From NCBI GenBank assembly GCA_029204225.1, contig CM055098.1, positions 5,511,246 to 5,575,245 of the forward strand: 64,000 nucleotides of DNA, read 5' to 3'. A program made the position numbers and the translations under genes. Under the pieces are notes generated by a model. The model saw nothing but the letters and a program-made list of their open reading frames with translations. It did not search any database and was not told the origin of the DNA. The stretch comes from Diphasiastrum complanatum. Its lineage: Eukaryota; Streptophyta; Lycopodiopsida; Lycopodiales; Lycopodiaceae. Below are positions 25,813-36,369 of this stretch, one piece after another (the first letter of the stretch is position 1; every line of letters starts with the position of its first letter).

Positions 25813-26689
25813 GATGGACAGATGCATTAGCAACTATTGACTACCAGACATGTCAATATGAATCAGATCCAGAACCGAGTACATCTTCACCCAAATGTTA
25901 CACTATGGACACACCAATCACATTTGGGGTGAATATGATAAACGTAGCATGGTTGTCAGTAGAGCCTATTGAGAACCCAGTGGAGATGATCTAGTCCCTT
26001 GGCAACATGCTCTAACTTATAATAAGGAGGTTGAGCTGACTGTTGAACAGGTCCTACACCACATGGACCCAGATCGTTACGGAACCAAGAAGGTACCAGC
26101 TCAACCAACACAAAAGTCCACTATGGCGAAAGTCTCAAGGATCGATCCACCCAAGGCACCTGTGAATAAGAAGAATCAGTTGAAGCAACGCTACAACCAG
26201 GTGATCTGATGGAGTGACCTACCCGAAGAGGCGATAGCTACAGTAGACGTTGAGATTCGCAACCATGAAGCAAATGTCACAGTAGTCCCGAAGAAAGACA
26301 ACAAGGATGAACCCACCAAAATGACAAAAAAGAGCAAAAAGAAGGTGTTGGATTCCTTAAAGTCAATCCAGTTGGACTCAGATACAGCGTCATCTTCTAC
26401 ACAGGTGACAAAAAACAACAAATGACAAGTCGGGCCAAGATCAATATGCTGAAAGAGGAATCTCGACGAGCTCCCATTCACGAGATGCTGAATACTGTCA
26501 AGAATTATACTTTGGACGACGTGGTAATCATGATGCCGCAAGCCCAACGAGAACCTGATCAAAGTCAGGCACCAACGGAACAAGTCTTCGAGGGACCTGC
26601 GTGAACACAGCCGATGAATCTTGCGGAGCCAGGAGAAGAAGAAAGGATAGTGCATGTGGGAGAGCAGCTAACACCCACGCAGTTCAAGA

Positions 26690-26870
26690 GACTACGATCC
26701 TTGCCAGGTGGAATATAAAGACTGTTTTGCCTGGAGCTATAGTGATCTAAAGGGCATTCCGCCAACAATAGTCCAACATACCATACCCTTGGTGGACGGA
26801 GGAGTCCCCAAGGTGAGCCGTTACTACCGCTGTAACCCAAATTATATAGAACTCATGGAGATGTGGTAGA
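26690..26870 (+). pseudogene. Start of reverse transcriptase, gypsy element 1
   Basis: Reads YKDCFAWSYSDLKGIPPT then HTIPLVDGGVPKV and YYRCNPNYIELM, the region just before the RT catalytic core. It aligns with element 2 at about 42880-43040. The element's sequence is lost after this. Confidence 0.75.
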
Positions 26871-26884
26871 AAGGCCCCTCCAAC

Positions 26885-27530
26885 CATTTCGTGGTGGTTT
26901 AGGTGGTAAGCTTCATGTCCCAAGATTCTCCTAGCATTGTCACTCTGTAGTATAATCGTGCCAGTGGAAGTTGATCTGGCACCACAAGCGAGGCAAAGCG
27001 TTGGGTGGAATCGAAAGCTATGGGCAGCAGGAAATTGTCCCATGTAGTTTTTAAGCCAACTAGATATGCCAAATCAGTCTCATAATCAGCTGCTTTTCTT
27101 ATTGTGAGGTCAGGGGAGCGTTTGTTATTTTGCCAAATGTCTGCAATGCCTTGATGAAATCCACATCTGTTGTCCAACCATGTGGTGCCTTGATCCTTGG
27201 CCAATTCAAAGTATCAATTGTGATATCCAGTCCAAAGTCCACCCACTTTTTTTCGTCTTGGCAATAGTTCTGGTGATTTCAAAATCATCGATGATGGCTA
27301 TGTAATTGATTGTGTAGGCAGCCGGTTGACGCAATTGGATTTGCAAGGAAGCTACAAAGAACAACGTGGCAATTTACAGGGTACATGTAATTGGGTGGAA
27401 AACGAAGAAAATTTCCTATTTCAAGGGGTGGGTGTTGACGGATTTCTAGGAAAATCAGCTTGTTTGCAGTCGATACCGCACCAATTGGCAAGTTGTAAAT
27501 TGTGTTATAGAGCTTGAGGTGGGGCAACCT
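26885..27530 (-). pseudogene. Extra 3' ORF of a gypsy-type element, minus strand
   Basis: On the minus strand the pieces KKWVDFGLDITIDTLNWP, SPDLTIRKAADYETDLAY and QLPLARLYYRVTMLGESWD match, in the same order, the C-terminal part of the extra region of gypsy element 2 (NKWKDLGLAMDKITIHMPNW, SAMFAKDLTLLA and QLPVSHLYFRAAMMGGSWE). No enzyme motif is recognised. It is a fossil of a related but different element, in opposite orientation to element 1. Confidence 0.6.
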
Positions 27531-27539
27531 CAGCTAGGC

Positions 27540-30500
27540 AAGTAACTGCAAGAACAAACTCAATAAAAATCTGAGCAAAGCTCAAGCAATCTCTTTTTTT
27601 TCACAGCAAGGGTTTGCAGAGTGAAAAGTGTCTATCTTTCTCTATAGAAAGTCTTTTTTGTTGCTGAGAAAGGGTGTTGGAGGGTGCCTTGGTTAGTCGA
27701 ACAGGTTATCAATCGGTCTTGGACAACTGCAGAATGACAAGAAATCTGGATCAAATTTGGTGAGGAGACCATAGTTATCAAAGGAGAAGCTTTGGTGAAG
27801 AAAGAGAGAGACATGACTCATGGAGAGAGGCACGGGCTGCTATCGCGCGCCCTCACTCGCGCCAGTCCGTAGCATGCTTGAGTGAACTGCGGTCGTAAGG
27901 GCTTCCATTAGGGCACAAGCACGAGCAAAGTCATTAGATTTGAATTCATGATTCAACGGCCATGATACAAAGCTCGGGGAGCAACATGGTCCACAAGATG
28001 AGGTCAGACTGTTAGGTGGAGGCTCAAAGGGTCCATGAAGAAATGAAAGACAATGAGGCCTTATTTTTCATTAAATTCTTTTAGCATGAAATGGGCTGAA
28101 GGGACCCGACATTCAAATTGTTATTTCTTCATCAAGAAACTTCAAAAGGAAGTTCCAATTCATTTTTGCAAGCCACCCTTTGGAAAGAGATATCTTTGGC
28201 TAGAAGATTTTGGCCATCCTTGGGCCAAAATGACCCCTGAAACTAGCTTCTCAAAGCAAGCGAATAGAGCAACATCAAAGAGCAAGGAGAAACGCATTTG
28301 GGGGGTTTTCATCACCATTCTACCGAGCGGAGTGCGGGTGACCTAGTGATGGGCTACATTCGCCATTTGGGTACCGTAGGGCCAAATCTGGGACAATTTT
28401 TGGCTAGTGAAACCTGCTCAGGGCGGTACGATGAGGCATAATCCCTTCAAAATCATTATTACTTATTTCTCACAGGGTAACAGGGTGTTTGGAAGTGGTA
28501 ATTGTGGTAAAGGGGCAAATAATAATAGAATAGTGTGGATAAAGCTAGTTTTGGTGAAGGAAAGGTCATTTGGTGGCATGACTACTCATCATTGGTGACA
28601 ATTTTGAGAGGGCAAGCAATCACAGGTGAGAGGTAGGCATGGTATGCCAATAAGGGGTGAAAAATTCTCGTGATTAGGTTCAACTCTTGGGGTTCGAACC
28701 ACATGCATCTGTAGCTTGGAAATTTCTAGTTCGGAGGAAAATATGAGCTAGCTTGGAGTACACACATATTGGCGATCACAGGTGATGGAAGTGCGGGGTG
28801 GTGCCAGGTGGAAGCCATTGGGCAAGCTAGCGGACTTGCATTGGACGAACTGTGTGTGGGACATATGGAGGATGAAGAATGGATCAATAATCACACTTTG
28901 GATGCTTTTGGTGAGTGGTAAGTGTGATGTTTTGTGGTTTTACAGTCGGTAAGTCATATCAGATCAAGTCATTTTAGTTGTGGAGCAGTGTATCAGGATT
29001 GTCATTGAGAGATACACTTCAATTGCCAGTTTGGATAAGTCAAGTCAATTTATCGTATCAGTATTGCATTAGAGATGTAGATTCTAGTGATGACAGAGTG
29101 CAGATCATCTGGTTTGGGCCATAGAAGATCTTACAGGTTCACTTGGAGGGATATTGACATGCACAGACTATGTGAGGGACTTGATGGTGGCTTTGGAGTT
29201 CACATCTCAGTGTATTCTCAAGGAATGGTTTGGAATCATTCACAGGAGTAGCTTGGAGATAGCTTGAGGGAATACAAGTGGGCACTATAGGGTAGATGCT
29301 GAGATCTTCAAGATTGAGGATGACATGGGATACCTGATAGGGATAGCACTACAGGATGACATGGGATGATCATCAGGGGCAACGATCTCATATTGGAATT
29401 GAGTAATTGGACAGGACTTACAAAGACGATTCATGATGGGATCAGGAAGCTGCAGACGCAAAATGGACAAAGCGTGAAGCATTGAGAGCCAGCCCTAGGT
29501 TGGAGAGTTGATGGAGATCGCATGATTGGGTGTGATCGGAGGGCAAGCACTATGACGGGTGTTTTGCTAAAGATCTATTGTAGGATACACTGATGGCGAG
29601 GATTTCATGGTGTGCTCATTTGGGAGTACAGGATGACATTACAGCAGGGGGCTAGTCTTTGGCATTGGCATCTACCATCATGGGCATGGATAAGCTACCT
29701 ATAACTTTCATGCATTTGGTTGTATTTGCAGGAGTTTAGGCTTGCACATGTGTTGGAACTTGTATGGTTCAGATCCACAGGTGGTGAGATCAGGAAGCCT
29801 AGAGGAAGTCACTCAGAGCCATATACCTCAGTATGATCAGGGAGACATTGGTCTCGGGATCCCGTGAGCGGCGACTCATGGATGAGCTTGCGTTGGCATG
29901 GTGTCCGCGGGTGGCACATAGCCAAGGAGAGCGAGCGACACTGCTAGGAGCCAGGAGGAGCAGGTGATGCTTTGGCGATCGGCTTGGATAGCAGGATGGT
30001 GACCTAGAGACGCAGGTCAAGCCTACTTGGAGTAGGTGGCATGGAGTGTACCTAGTGATGGTACATATCCTGAGGTCATGGAGTGCATTACGGAGTGATG
30101 TGGATCCAACATGCCCATGGTTGTGAGCCGATAGTGATGGAGATGGTTGCGCAGGGAGTAATAGCTGATACTTTGGCGAGTGGTCAGGTGAGTTGCATGG
30201 TTATATGCATGGTAGTCTCCAGGTTGGCGTCACATGTTGTTGGTGAGATATGCTCCTTGGGTGGGAGGCCTATATACTATATATTGGTCAAATCAGAGTT
30301 GGCAACGTCAAACATGAGAAGTTGAGCCTACATGGGATGTAGGAGAGACAGATCATCATCAATATCTCTGGGAGATGGGCAAGCTACTCAGGTATAGCCT
30401 ATGGTGAGATTTGTGTACATTCATTCATTAAGTCCTTGATAGACTCTTGGGCTTGGAGCATGGGGAATGGATGGAAATCAGCTTTCGGGGCTTATTAGAT

Positions 30501-31197
30501 AGTTGGATATGCTTGGACGTGAGAGCATCTTGGTTATAGGTGCGGGCCATGGTTGAGGACCTAATTTGGTGACCAATGGGGTAGCAGTGGATCTACAAGT
30601 GACAGGTGTTGGTACGACAATATACCAGTTTTGGGCAGGCCATGGTCATGTATTTGACGTATTCGTGCTAGTTTGCATAAATGTGTGCTGCCATGTTACC
30701 TTGTCACGGGAGTCTAGATCTAAGTCGGTGTTGTATGTGTTTATGCATTTGCTACATATGAAACAATATAGTCATTTTATGCTCATTGACTTGTCATTCA
30801 TTATGTCTACTAGTTGTCTATCTGGTGAGGGTATATTCTTATGGTGGTAGTAATAGGTTGAGCCTCAGTCGCTCATTTATGTCAGCTTTACAGGTTTGTG
30901 CTTGTAAGTGCTTGATAGGATGTCAGCCTAGCTAGATGGAGGATGTAAGTCTCATGGTGGCAGTGTGATTTCCTCAGTTTGAGCCATGTCACTCATGTGG
31001 TCCACTTGTGGTCAAGTCGGATCGGGGACGACAAGTTGGTTGATCGATTCAAACGGCAAGTGTTGAAAGCCGGGAGGCTAAGTCGTGCTTCCCGTCTCCC
31101 TTCGGGATGCATGAGCCTCTCTCTATGGGATGCAGGAGCCTCTTTGTTTATCTCTCTTTCTATATCTATCTCTCTCAAATTATGTTTTCAAACTACG
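27540..31197. other. 3.6 kb without recognisable genes
   Basis: There is no open frame with a known domain. The plus strand is G-rich, with many ATGGG, GGTGG and CAGGATGACATGGGATGA-like phrases (29320-29370 holds a short direct repeat). An open stretch at 28053-28346 (LWLEDFGHPWAKM) is unidentified. The tail near 31010-31040 (GATCGGGGACGACAAGTTGG) resembles the 3' untranslated part of chromovirus gypsy elements, so the stretch may be the non-coding part of an old retroelement. Confidence 0.4.
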
Positions 31198-31435
31198 TAA
31201 TGGATTGTTGGTGATTATTTTGCCCATTTTTCTGTCAGATTAAAAAGCAAAATAGTCATCTGGTTTTTTTTTTTTTAGAAATTTGTGCTGATTTTGCCTG
31301 TGCATCAGGCGTCACAGGCCTGCGCCTGCCACGTGGCAGCATCAAAGTGGTTTGAATTTTTTTTTAGTTTTGAATCTGCCTGCGCATGCCATGTGGCACA
31401 TCTAATTGATCTAAAAAAGATCTAACAATCCATTA
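31198..31435. mobile_element. MITE-like element with 12-bp terminal inverted repeats
   Basis: A 238-bp unit starts TAATGGATTGTT and ends AACAATCCATTA, an exact inverted pair that could be read as TA target duplications plus 10-bp inverted repeats. It contains two related internal phrases, CCTGCGCCTGCCACGTGGCA and CCTGCGCATGCCATGTGGCA. No coding capacity. A Tc1/mariner- or Harbinger-like MITE is possible. Confidence 0.5.
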
Positions 31436-31440
31436 CACAA

Positions 31441-31571
31441 TGGAATGGGCTGCGGGCACAGGCCATTCTGCCCGGTTCAGCTTTCCATAATTTTTTTTAG
31501 AGGAGGGGCTGAGGTTAAAAAAATTATGGAAAGCTGAACCGGGCATAATGGCCTCTGCCACGCCCATTCCA
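31441..31571. repeat. Long foldback hairpin
   Basis: The left arm 31441-31498 (starts TGGAATGGGC) pairs with the right arm 31517-31571 (ends GCCCATTCCA) with about five mismatches, leaving an 18-base loop. The shared core CCCGGTTCAGCTTTCCATAA is perfectly paired. It is a foldback MITE or a small-RNA hairpin candidate, 646 bp upstream of the PPR start codon. Confidence 0.8.
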
Positions 31572-32216
31572 TAGTAAGGTATTGATAGGCACATGTGAAC
31601 ATAAGCTTCATTGTCGAAGCATCGAGACTCGATGTCAGGTGCGTCCAAGCTAGAAAATCAGTATAGTTTATGTGAAAATGCTTTTGGTTTCAAGCTTGCT
31701 TCTCAATGGAGAGTATCTGTATACTTTGTTTGATTATTAGCTTTTAGTACTTTTTGTGATCCATGAATTGAGACAATGAGCTGGACGAACCACGATTTAC
31801 AATTTAAGCTAGTCTATCCAACTCAATTCAGAAAGAATTGATTCTTAGATCTGAGGGTGCGTGCGTGCGTGCTGTGTGTGTGTGTGTGAGAGAGAGAGAG
31901 CAATGATCATTAAGGTTTTGTGGATGCCAAATGTATGGAATGCAAAATTGTTTACTGTTTCTAACATTGTATGAATTTTTTTTGATAGGCTATATCAGCT
32001 CCTTCAGAATCACAATCAATCTTATTCAGATACTGCTGTTTCACAATTGGGAGAAAACATTAGACCAGCCAGCTTATTTCTTTGATGTCTCAGGCCTTTC
32101 TATTCCCATGTGAAAATGTCTTCGCAATGCTTTTGTGTTGTGACTATCCGTTGAACTCTTATTGGGTTATGCCAGGCGGATTAAGATTTGTTTTACTCTC
32201 ATAAAGCTTGCCATGC
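31572..32216 (+). promoter_or_regulatory. Region upstream of the PPR gene
   Basis: No gene was seen. A compound (GCGT)n(GT)n(GA)n microsatellite at 31857-31900 is the only marked feature. A stop TAA at 32202, in frame with the PPR protein, lies before the first ATG. The promoter and transcription start cannot be fixed from the sequence; the two foldback units just upstream may supply regulatory sequence. Confidence 0.4.
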
Positions 32217-34361
32217 ATGTTCTTCAGGCGTGTTACGGACAGTCCTTACATAACCTCTCTGGCCAAGGTCAGAAGGTCTTGTGAGGAAGGGCACTTGAGT
32301 AATGCGCTTCAAACTGTGGTTCAACAACCATTTAGATGGCGCATGGAGATTCTGCTCTCTCTTTTGCAGAGCTGTATACAAGAGAAGAATTTAAAGTTAG
32401 GCAGGCAAGTGCATGCCCTAATATCCCGAAGTGGCCTCAATTCAAATGTTCTTCTAGGAAACCATCTCATTCGCATGTTTTCTGTAGGGGGTAGCTTGCT
32501 TGAAGCAAATCAGGCTTTTCACAATCTTCAAAAAAAGGATAGCTATACGTGGCGGGAGATCATTTCAGCAAATTCTAAGCATGGAAAAGGTGAGCAGGCT
32601 ATCAAGTTGTATCATGAAATGTGCCAGTCAGAAACAAGGCCAAATGATTATGTGTATGTGGCTGCTCTCAAAGCTTGTGCCAGCGTATCAGCTTTGAGTC
32701 AAGGTAGATTGATCCATGCCCATATCCTTGAAAGGAGGTCTGAAGCAAGCGTGTTTGTTGGAAATGCAGTAGTTGACATGTATGCAAGGTGTGGAAGCGT
32801 TAGTGAAGCAAAGACGGCGTTTCGAATGCTTCCAGAAAGAGATGTTGCATCCTTCAATGCACTAATCGGAGGATGTGTTCAACAAGGGTATGGTCGGGAG
32901 GCCCTCCAGCTGTTTAGGGTTCTGCAAGCAGAGAATTTAGTGCCGAATAACATTACATTTGTGCACATTCTTAGGGCATGTGGCAGCATGGCAGCTCTAA
33001 ATCTAGGGAAAATTGTACATGCTCAAATAATAAAGAGCAATTTGGAGTCAGATGATCGCATTGGATATGGCTTGGTTGACATGTATGCAAAGTGCGGAAA
33101 TTTAGAAGAAGCACATCAAGTGTTCCAAAATTTGCAGCATCGAGATGCTTACTCATGGACTGCAATGATTGCAGGATTTTCTCAGCATGGACATGGTCAG
33201 GAAGCTGTACAGCTGTTTCAGAAAATGCAGCAGGAAGGTTTCAAGCCAAACAACATAAACTATGCGAGTGTCCTCAAAGCTTGTAGCAGCATAGGTGCGC
33301 TCGATGAGGGTAGATGCATTCATACTCAGATTATAGAAAATGGGCTGGAATCTGATTTCTATATTGGAAATACTCTTGTTGACATGTATGCAAAATGTGG
33401 GGACCTGGACAAGGCCAGAGAAGTGCTGCACAAACTACCCAAAAGATCAGTTGTCTCCTGGACTGCCCTAATTGCAGGATATTCTCGTCAAGGATGCGGT
33501 GTAGAAGCACTTGAACTATTCAAGGAAATGCAACAGGAAGGTGTGAGGCCAGACAAGGTGACTTTTGCAAGCATCTTCAAGGCCTGTGGCAGCATGGCAT
33601 TCCTTGATGAGGGCAGGCTTGTTCATGCACAGCTTATGGAAAGTAGAGTAGAATGGGATTCTTTTATTGGAAGCACTTTAATTGACATGTATGTCAAGTG
33701 TAAAAGTTTGGATGAGGCCCAAAAAGTTTTTAGAGAGTTGCCACATAAAGATATCGTGTCATGGACTACATTGATCACAGGGTTTGCAGAGCATGGACGT
33801 GGTTGGGATGCTCTTAACCTTTTCCAGGTTATGCAAACTCAGGGTTTTAGTCCAAACATTGTCACTTTCATTGCTGTTCTTAAAGTATGTGGAAGTACTG
33901 CAGCCTTAAGTGAGGGTAGGCTCATACACTCTCAGCTGAAAGACATGGGTTTAGAGTCTAATGTACATGTTGCAAGCTGCCTAATTGACATGTATGCAAA
34001 ATGTGGGAGCTTACCTGATGCATTCGAAGTTTTTTATAAGTTGCGGCATCACGACGTTGTCACATGGACTGCAATGATTGCTGGATGTGCCCTGCACGGG
34101 CATTTCTGTGAAGCGCTCCAGCTTTTCAAAAAGATGCAGGGTGAGGGCTTCAGGCCAAACAAGGTCACTTTTGTTTGTGTGCTCTCTGTTTGCAGCCGTA
34201 CAGGTCAGATAGATGAAGGCTATCATCTTTTTGAATATATGTGTGAAGCTTTTGGTATCTGTCCAGTGAGGGAGCACTACACATGCATTGCTGACCTTTT
34301 TGGTCGCGCTGGAGATCTACACAATGCAGAGGCCTTTATTGACAAGATCTTAATGGTGTAG
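32217..34361 (+). CDS. PLS-class pentatricopeptide-repeat protein, intronless
   Basis: The start is the first in-frame ATG after an upstream stop, giving 714 residues. PPR proteins bind single-stranded RNA in mitochondria or plastids, and PLS-class members usually guide C-to-U RNA editing. Six near-identical cycles of about 101 residues each are visible, each with a VDMYAKCG-type helix, a D-xxSWTAMIAG helix, an EALQLFxxMQxEG helix and a GRxIHAQI helix. The N-terminus (MFFRRVTDSPYITSLAKVRR) is basic and could be a targeting peptide. The protein ends at HYTCIADLFGRAGDLHNAEAF plus ten residues, just where the E, E+ and DYW domains normally begin. The 3' flank carries only weak E-domain-like sequence out of frame (34380-34440). 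It may therefore act with a separate DYW partner or be a decaying gene. The long open frame argues that it is recent or under constraint. Confidence 0.9.
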   Translation: MFFRRVTDSPYITSLAKVRRSCEEGHLSNALQTVVQQPFRWRMEILLSLLQSCIQEKNLKLGRQVHALISRSGLNSNVLLGNHLIRMFSVGGSLLEANQAFHNLQKKDSYTWREIISANSKHGKGEQAIKLYHEMCQSETRPNDYVYVAALKACASVSALSQGRLIHAHILERRSEASVFVGNAVVDMYARCGSVSEAKTAFRMLPERDVASFNALIGGCVQQGYGREALQLFRVLQAENLVPNNITFVHILRACGSMAALNLGKIVHAQIIKSNLESDDRIGYGLVDMYAKCGNLEEAHQVFQNLQHRDAYSWTAMIAGFSQHGHGQEAVQLFQKMQQEGFKPNNINYASVLKACSSIGALDEGRCIHTQIIENGLESDFYIGNTLVDMYAKCGDLDKAREVLHKLPKRSVVSWTALIAGYSRQGCGVEALELFKEMQQEGVRPDKVTFASIFKACGSMAFLDEGRLVHAQLMESRVEWDSFIGSTLIDMYVKCKSLDEAQKVFRELPHKDIVSWTTLITGFAEHGRGWDALNLFQVMQTQGFSPNIVTFIAVLKVCGSTAALSEGRLIHSQLKDMGLESNVHVASCLIDMYAKCGSLPDAFEVFYKLRHHDVVTWTAMIAGCALHGHFCEALQLFKKMQGEGFRPNKVTFVCVLSVCSRTGQIDEGYHLFEYMCEAFGICPVREHYTCIADLFGRAGDLHNAEAFIDKILMV

Positions 34362-34971
34362 TTTATATGAGGTTTTCAGACAGGTTTGAAGAAGTTGTGC
34401 TCAACTCGTGCTTGCTCTTTGCTGTGCGCAGTTTGGTAAGTGGTAATTGCAGCAACATATATGAAAACTTTATACTTTTATTTTTTATCATGCTAGATAC
34501 TTTGATGAGGAAATTCAGCGACTTGTAAAATTTGCAATGGCTAAATTGTATTCAGCTAAAATTATGTAGCTTTCTGTTTTGCAAACTTTAGGCCTGTCAA
34601 TCAAATTCAGAGCTCTGTTTACACTACATGTTGGAACTGCTGGCAATTCGATGTTTCAAACAGATTGTTCACCTTCAAATAGGTGTTACTATAGATAGCG
34701 AGGCTTGAAAGACAATGAGTACACATGCCTTCCACAAACACGTGTCTTTGACAAATGATCGTGGCTATCTCGGTTAGGGGAGAGCATTTTATTCAACCCT
34801 TAACGTATGTAGAGCAGTATGAATTTCAGCAAGAATACACAATAGGTGTGTTTCCTTATCTCTTTATTTCGTGTACATCTCTATTTATTTCTATCCATTC
34901 AACATACATTCTTGTCTATTCATAGGAGATCTGTTGCAGTATTTGTCAATCATAAGCTGCTCTGACGCCAA
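34362..34971. other. 3' flank of the PPR gene
   Basis: It begins with possible leftover E-domain sequence (about 34380-34440, EEVVLNSCLL-like), then A/T-rich sequence. From about 34780 it may belong to the internal region of the minus-strand Copia LTR fragment that follows. No other gene was seen. Confidence 0.4.
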
Positions 34972-35310
34972 TGTTGAAGATTAGAGCACTTAATAATGCA
35001 TTCAACTCATAACTAGAGAAGAGAGCTTTTATTGCAGATTACAATGAATGGTCCCCAGTGATACATGAGTGCATGGCTCTTCACAACTGGTACATATGTC
35101 CCAAATCCTTTTACACCTAAGAAGGTTTGGATACATCACAGCAAGTTCTTAACTTACACATATTATTCATCAAACATACCTAGTAAGTTGTAAGTTTAAA
35201 TATGAGTACATCAAATGAGCTACAGGGTGTCGTCCATGGTAATCGGTAAGGATATAACTATCACGAAACTGCAATAAGATATCATCTTCTGATGTGGCGC
35301 TCACTTAACA
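34972..35310 (-). repeat. Copia-type LTR fragment
   Basis: On the minus strand it runs TGTTAAGTGAGCGCCACATC to CTTCAACA, 339 bp, and is followed by TTGGCGTCAGAGCAGC, a near match to the Copia primer-binding site. It is an LTR with little internal sequence left. No partner LTR was found in the window. Confidence 0.6.
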
Positions 35311-36369
35311 ACTCCTGCAAGGTCATGGTTATATCGAAATGTATGTGAAGATCATGTCTCCAACATGTATAGGCTGAAAGCCAAGAAAGTTCACCAATGT
35401 TTCCAGATAAATACCCATTACTTGAATTCTTAAAAAAGAGAATTCGGAGATTATAACATCCAGTTTTCCCTTATCTTCTCTAGTAACCAGTTGTCAGGTA
35501 GTTCCTCTTTCCCACTGCTGCCATGTCCAGTTTTGCCTCTATATGGAATGTAATTCCTCTTTTTGCTGCCACTTCTTGACATAACATAGCTTGGATTGTT
35601 CAAATTGAAGGACCCGGATCTCTTACTTGTGCTTTGGAAGTACTGGTCTTGTAATGTGGAGAAGCTGGGTTTTTGCAAAAGTCAATCAACCTCACGAATG
35701 TTTTCAACATCACCAAGGTTAGCCAAAAGTTTGTTAGGAGGAGCATGAATAAGCTCGATAGCAGCATCAATCATATGTTGTCTAATATAGAGAAAGGCAA
35801 GGTGGGATTTGACAATGTCTCTCGAAGTGTAGCCAAAGAAAAAAAGGCATTAATTTGGTTCCGTAGAGAGGTATCGAGAAATAATTCACTAAGGTTGTTC
35901 ATCATGAACTAGACATCATGGTCAAACCAAAGAATGGAAGAATTGTTTTTATACTAATGACCACATCTGCACTTAAAGAAAGGCCTTTTCCGGTTTCAGA
36001 TACGAGCTTGGTGTAAATTCATCCTATTGAATCCAGTCTCAAAATGACCTCTATTTTTGGCCCAAGTTTGTTTAGAAGGACATTTCAAGGATTCAAATCT
36101 ATTCATTTTGATAATAGTATCGAAAGCAATGGGAGTATCAAAGGCCGAATTTTTATGTAGAGCAGCTAGCTTGTAAGCTTGGACTTCAACATCGGTAAAA
36201 TGGGCAAGAGTGATCCAAAGTTCTATACGAATGGGTGCAAGAAAGTTTATAGAACAAGGATTCCATAATTTGAAGGCTGTTTTGACAGATTTGAACTCAA
36301 TGGTATGAATGGGGACCAATGGTACTTGGCAACTTTTAGCCTGGCAGAACTCGAAAGAGGATTGGTTGT
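35311..36369 (-). pseudogene. Unidentified minus-strand coding remnants
   Basis: Three minus-strand open stretches occur: 36369-35996 (includes WITLAHFTDVEVQAYKLAAL), 35912-35680 (NNLSELFLDTSLRNQINAFF, then another frame with HLAFLYIRQHMIDAAIELIH) and 35678-35451 (ending NWLLEKIRENWML). They look protein-like and are partly in different frames. I do not recognise the family; the first piece has only a weak resemblance to the extra ORF of the gypsy elements. They could be one decayed gene. Confidence 0.35.

Larger units (their letters stand above)
21159..26870 (+). mobile_element. Ty3/gypsy element 1 (5' part)
   Basis: Fossil gypsy element with 5' LTR, primer-binding site, long leader, gag, protease and the start of reverse transcriptase. 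The primer-binding site TGGCGCCGTTGCCAGGGA (from 21976) is the form common in Athila/Tat-type plant gypsy elements. It is broken in several places and incomplete at its 3' side. The protein families resemble those of element 2 (41585-49475), but the two are clearly diverged. Confidence 0.85.
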
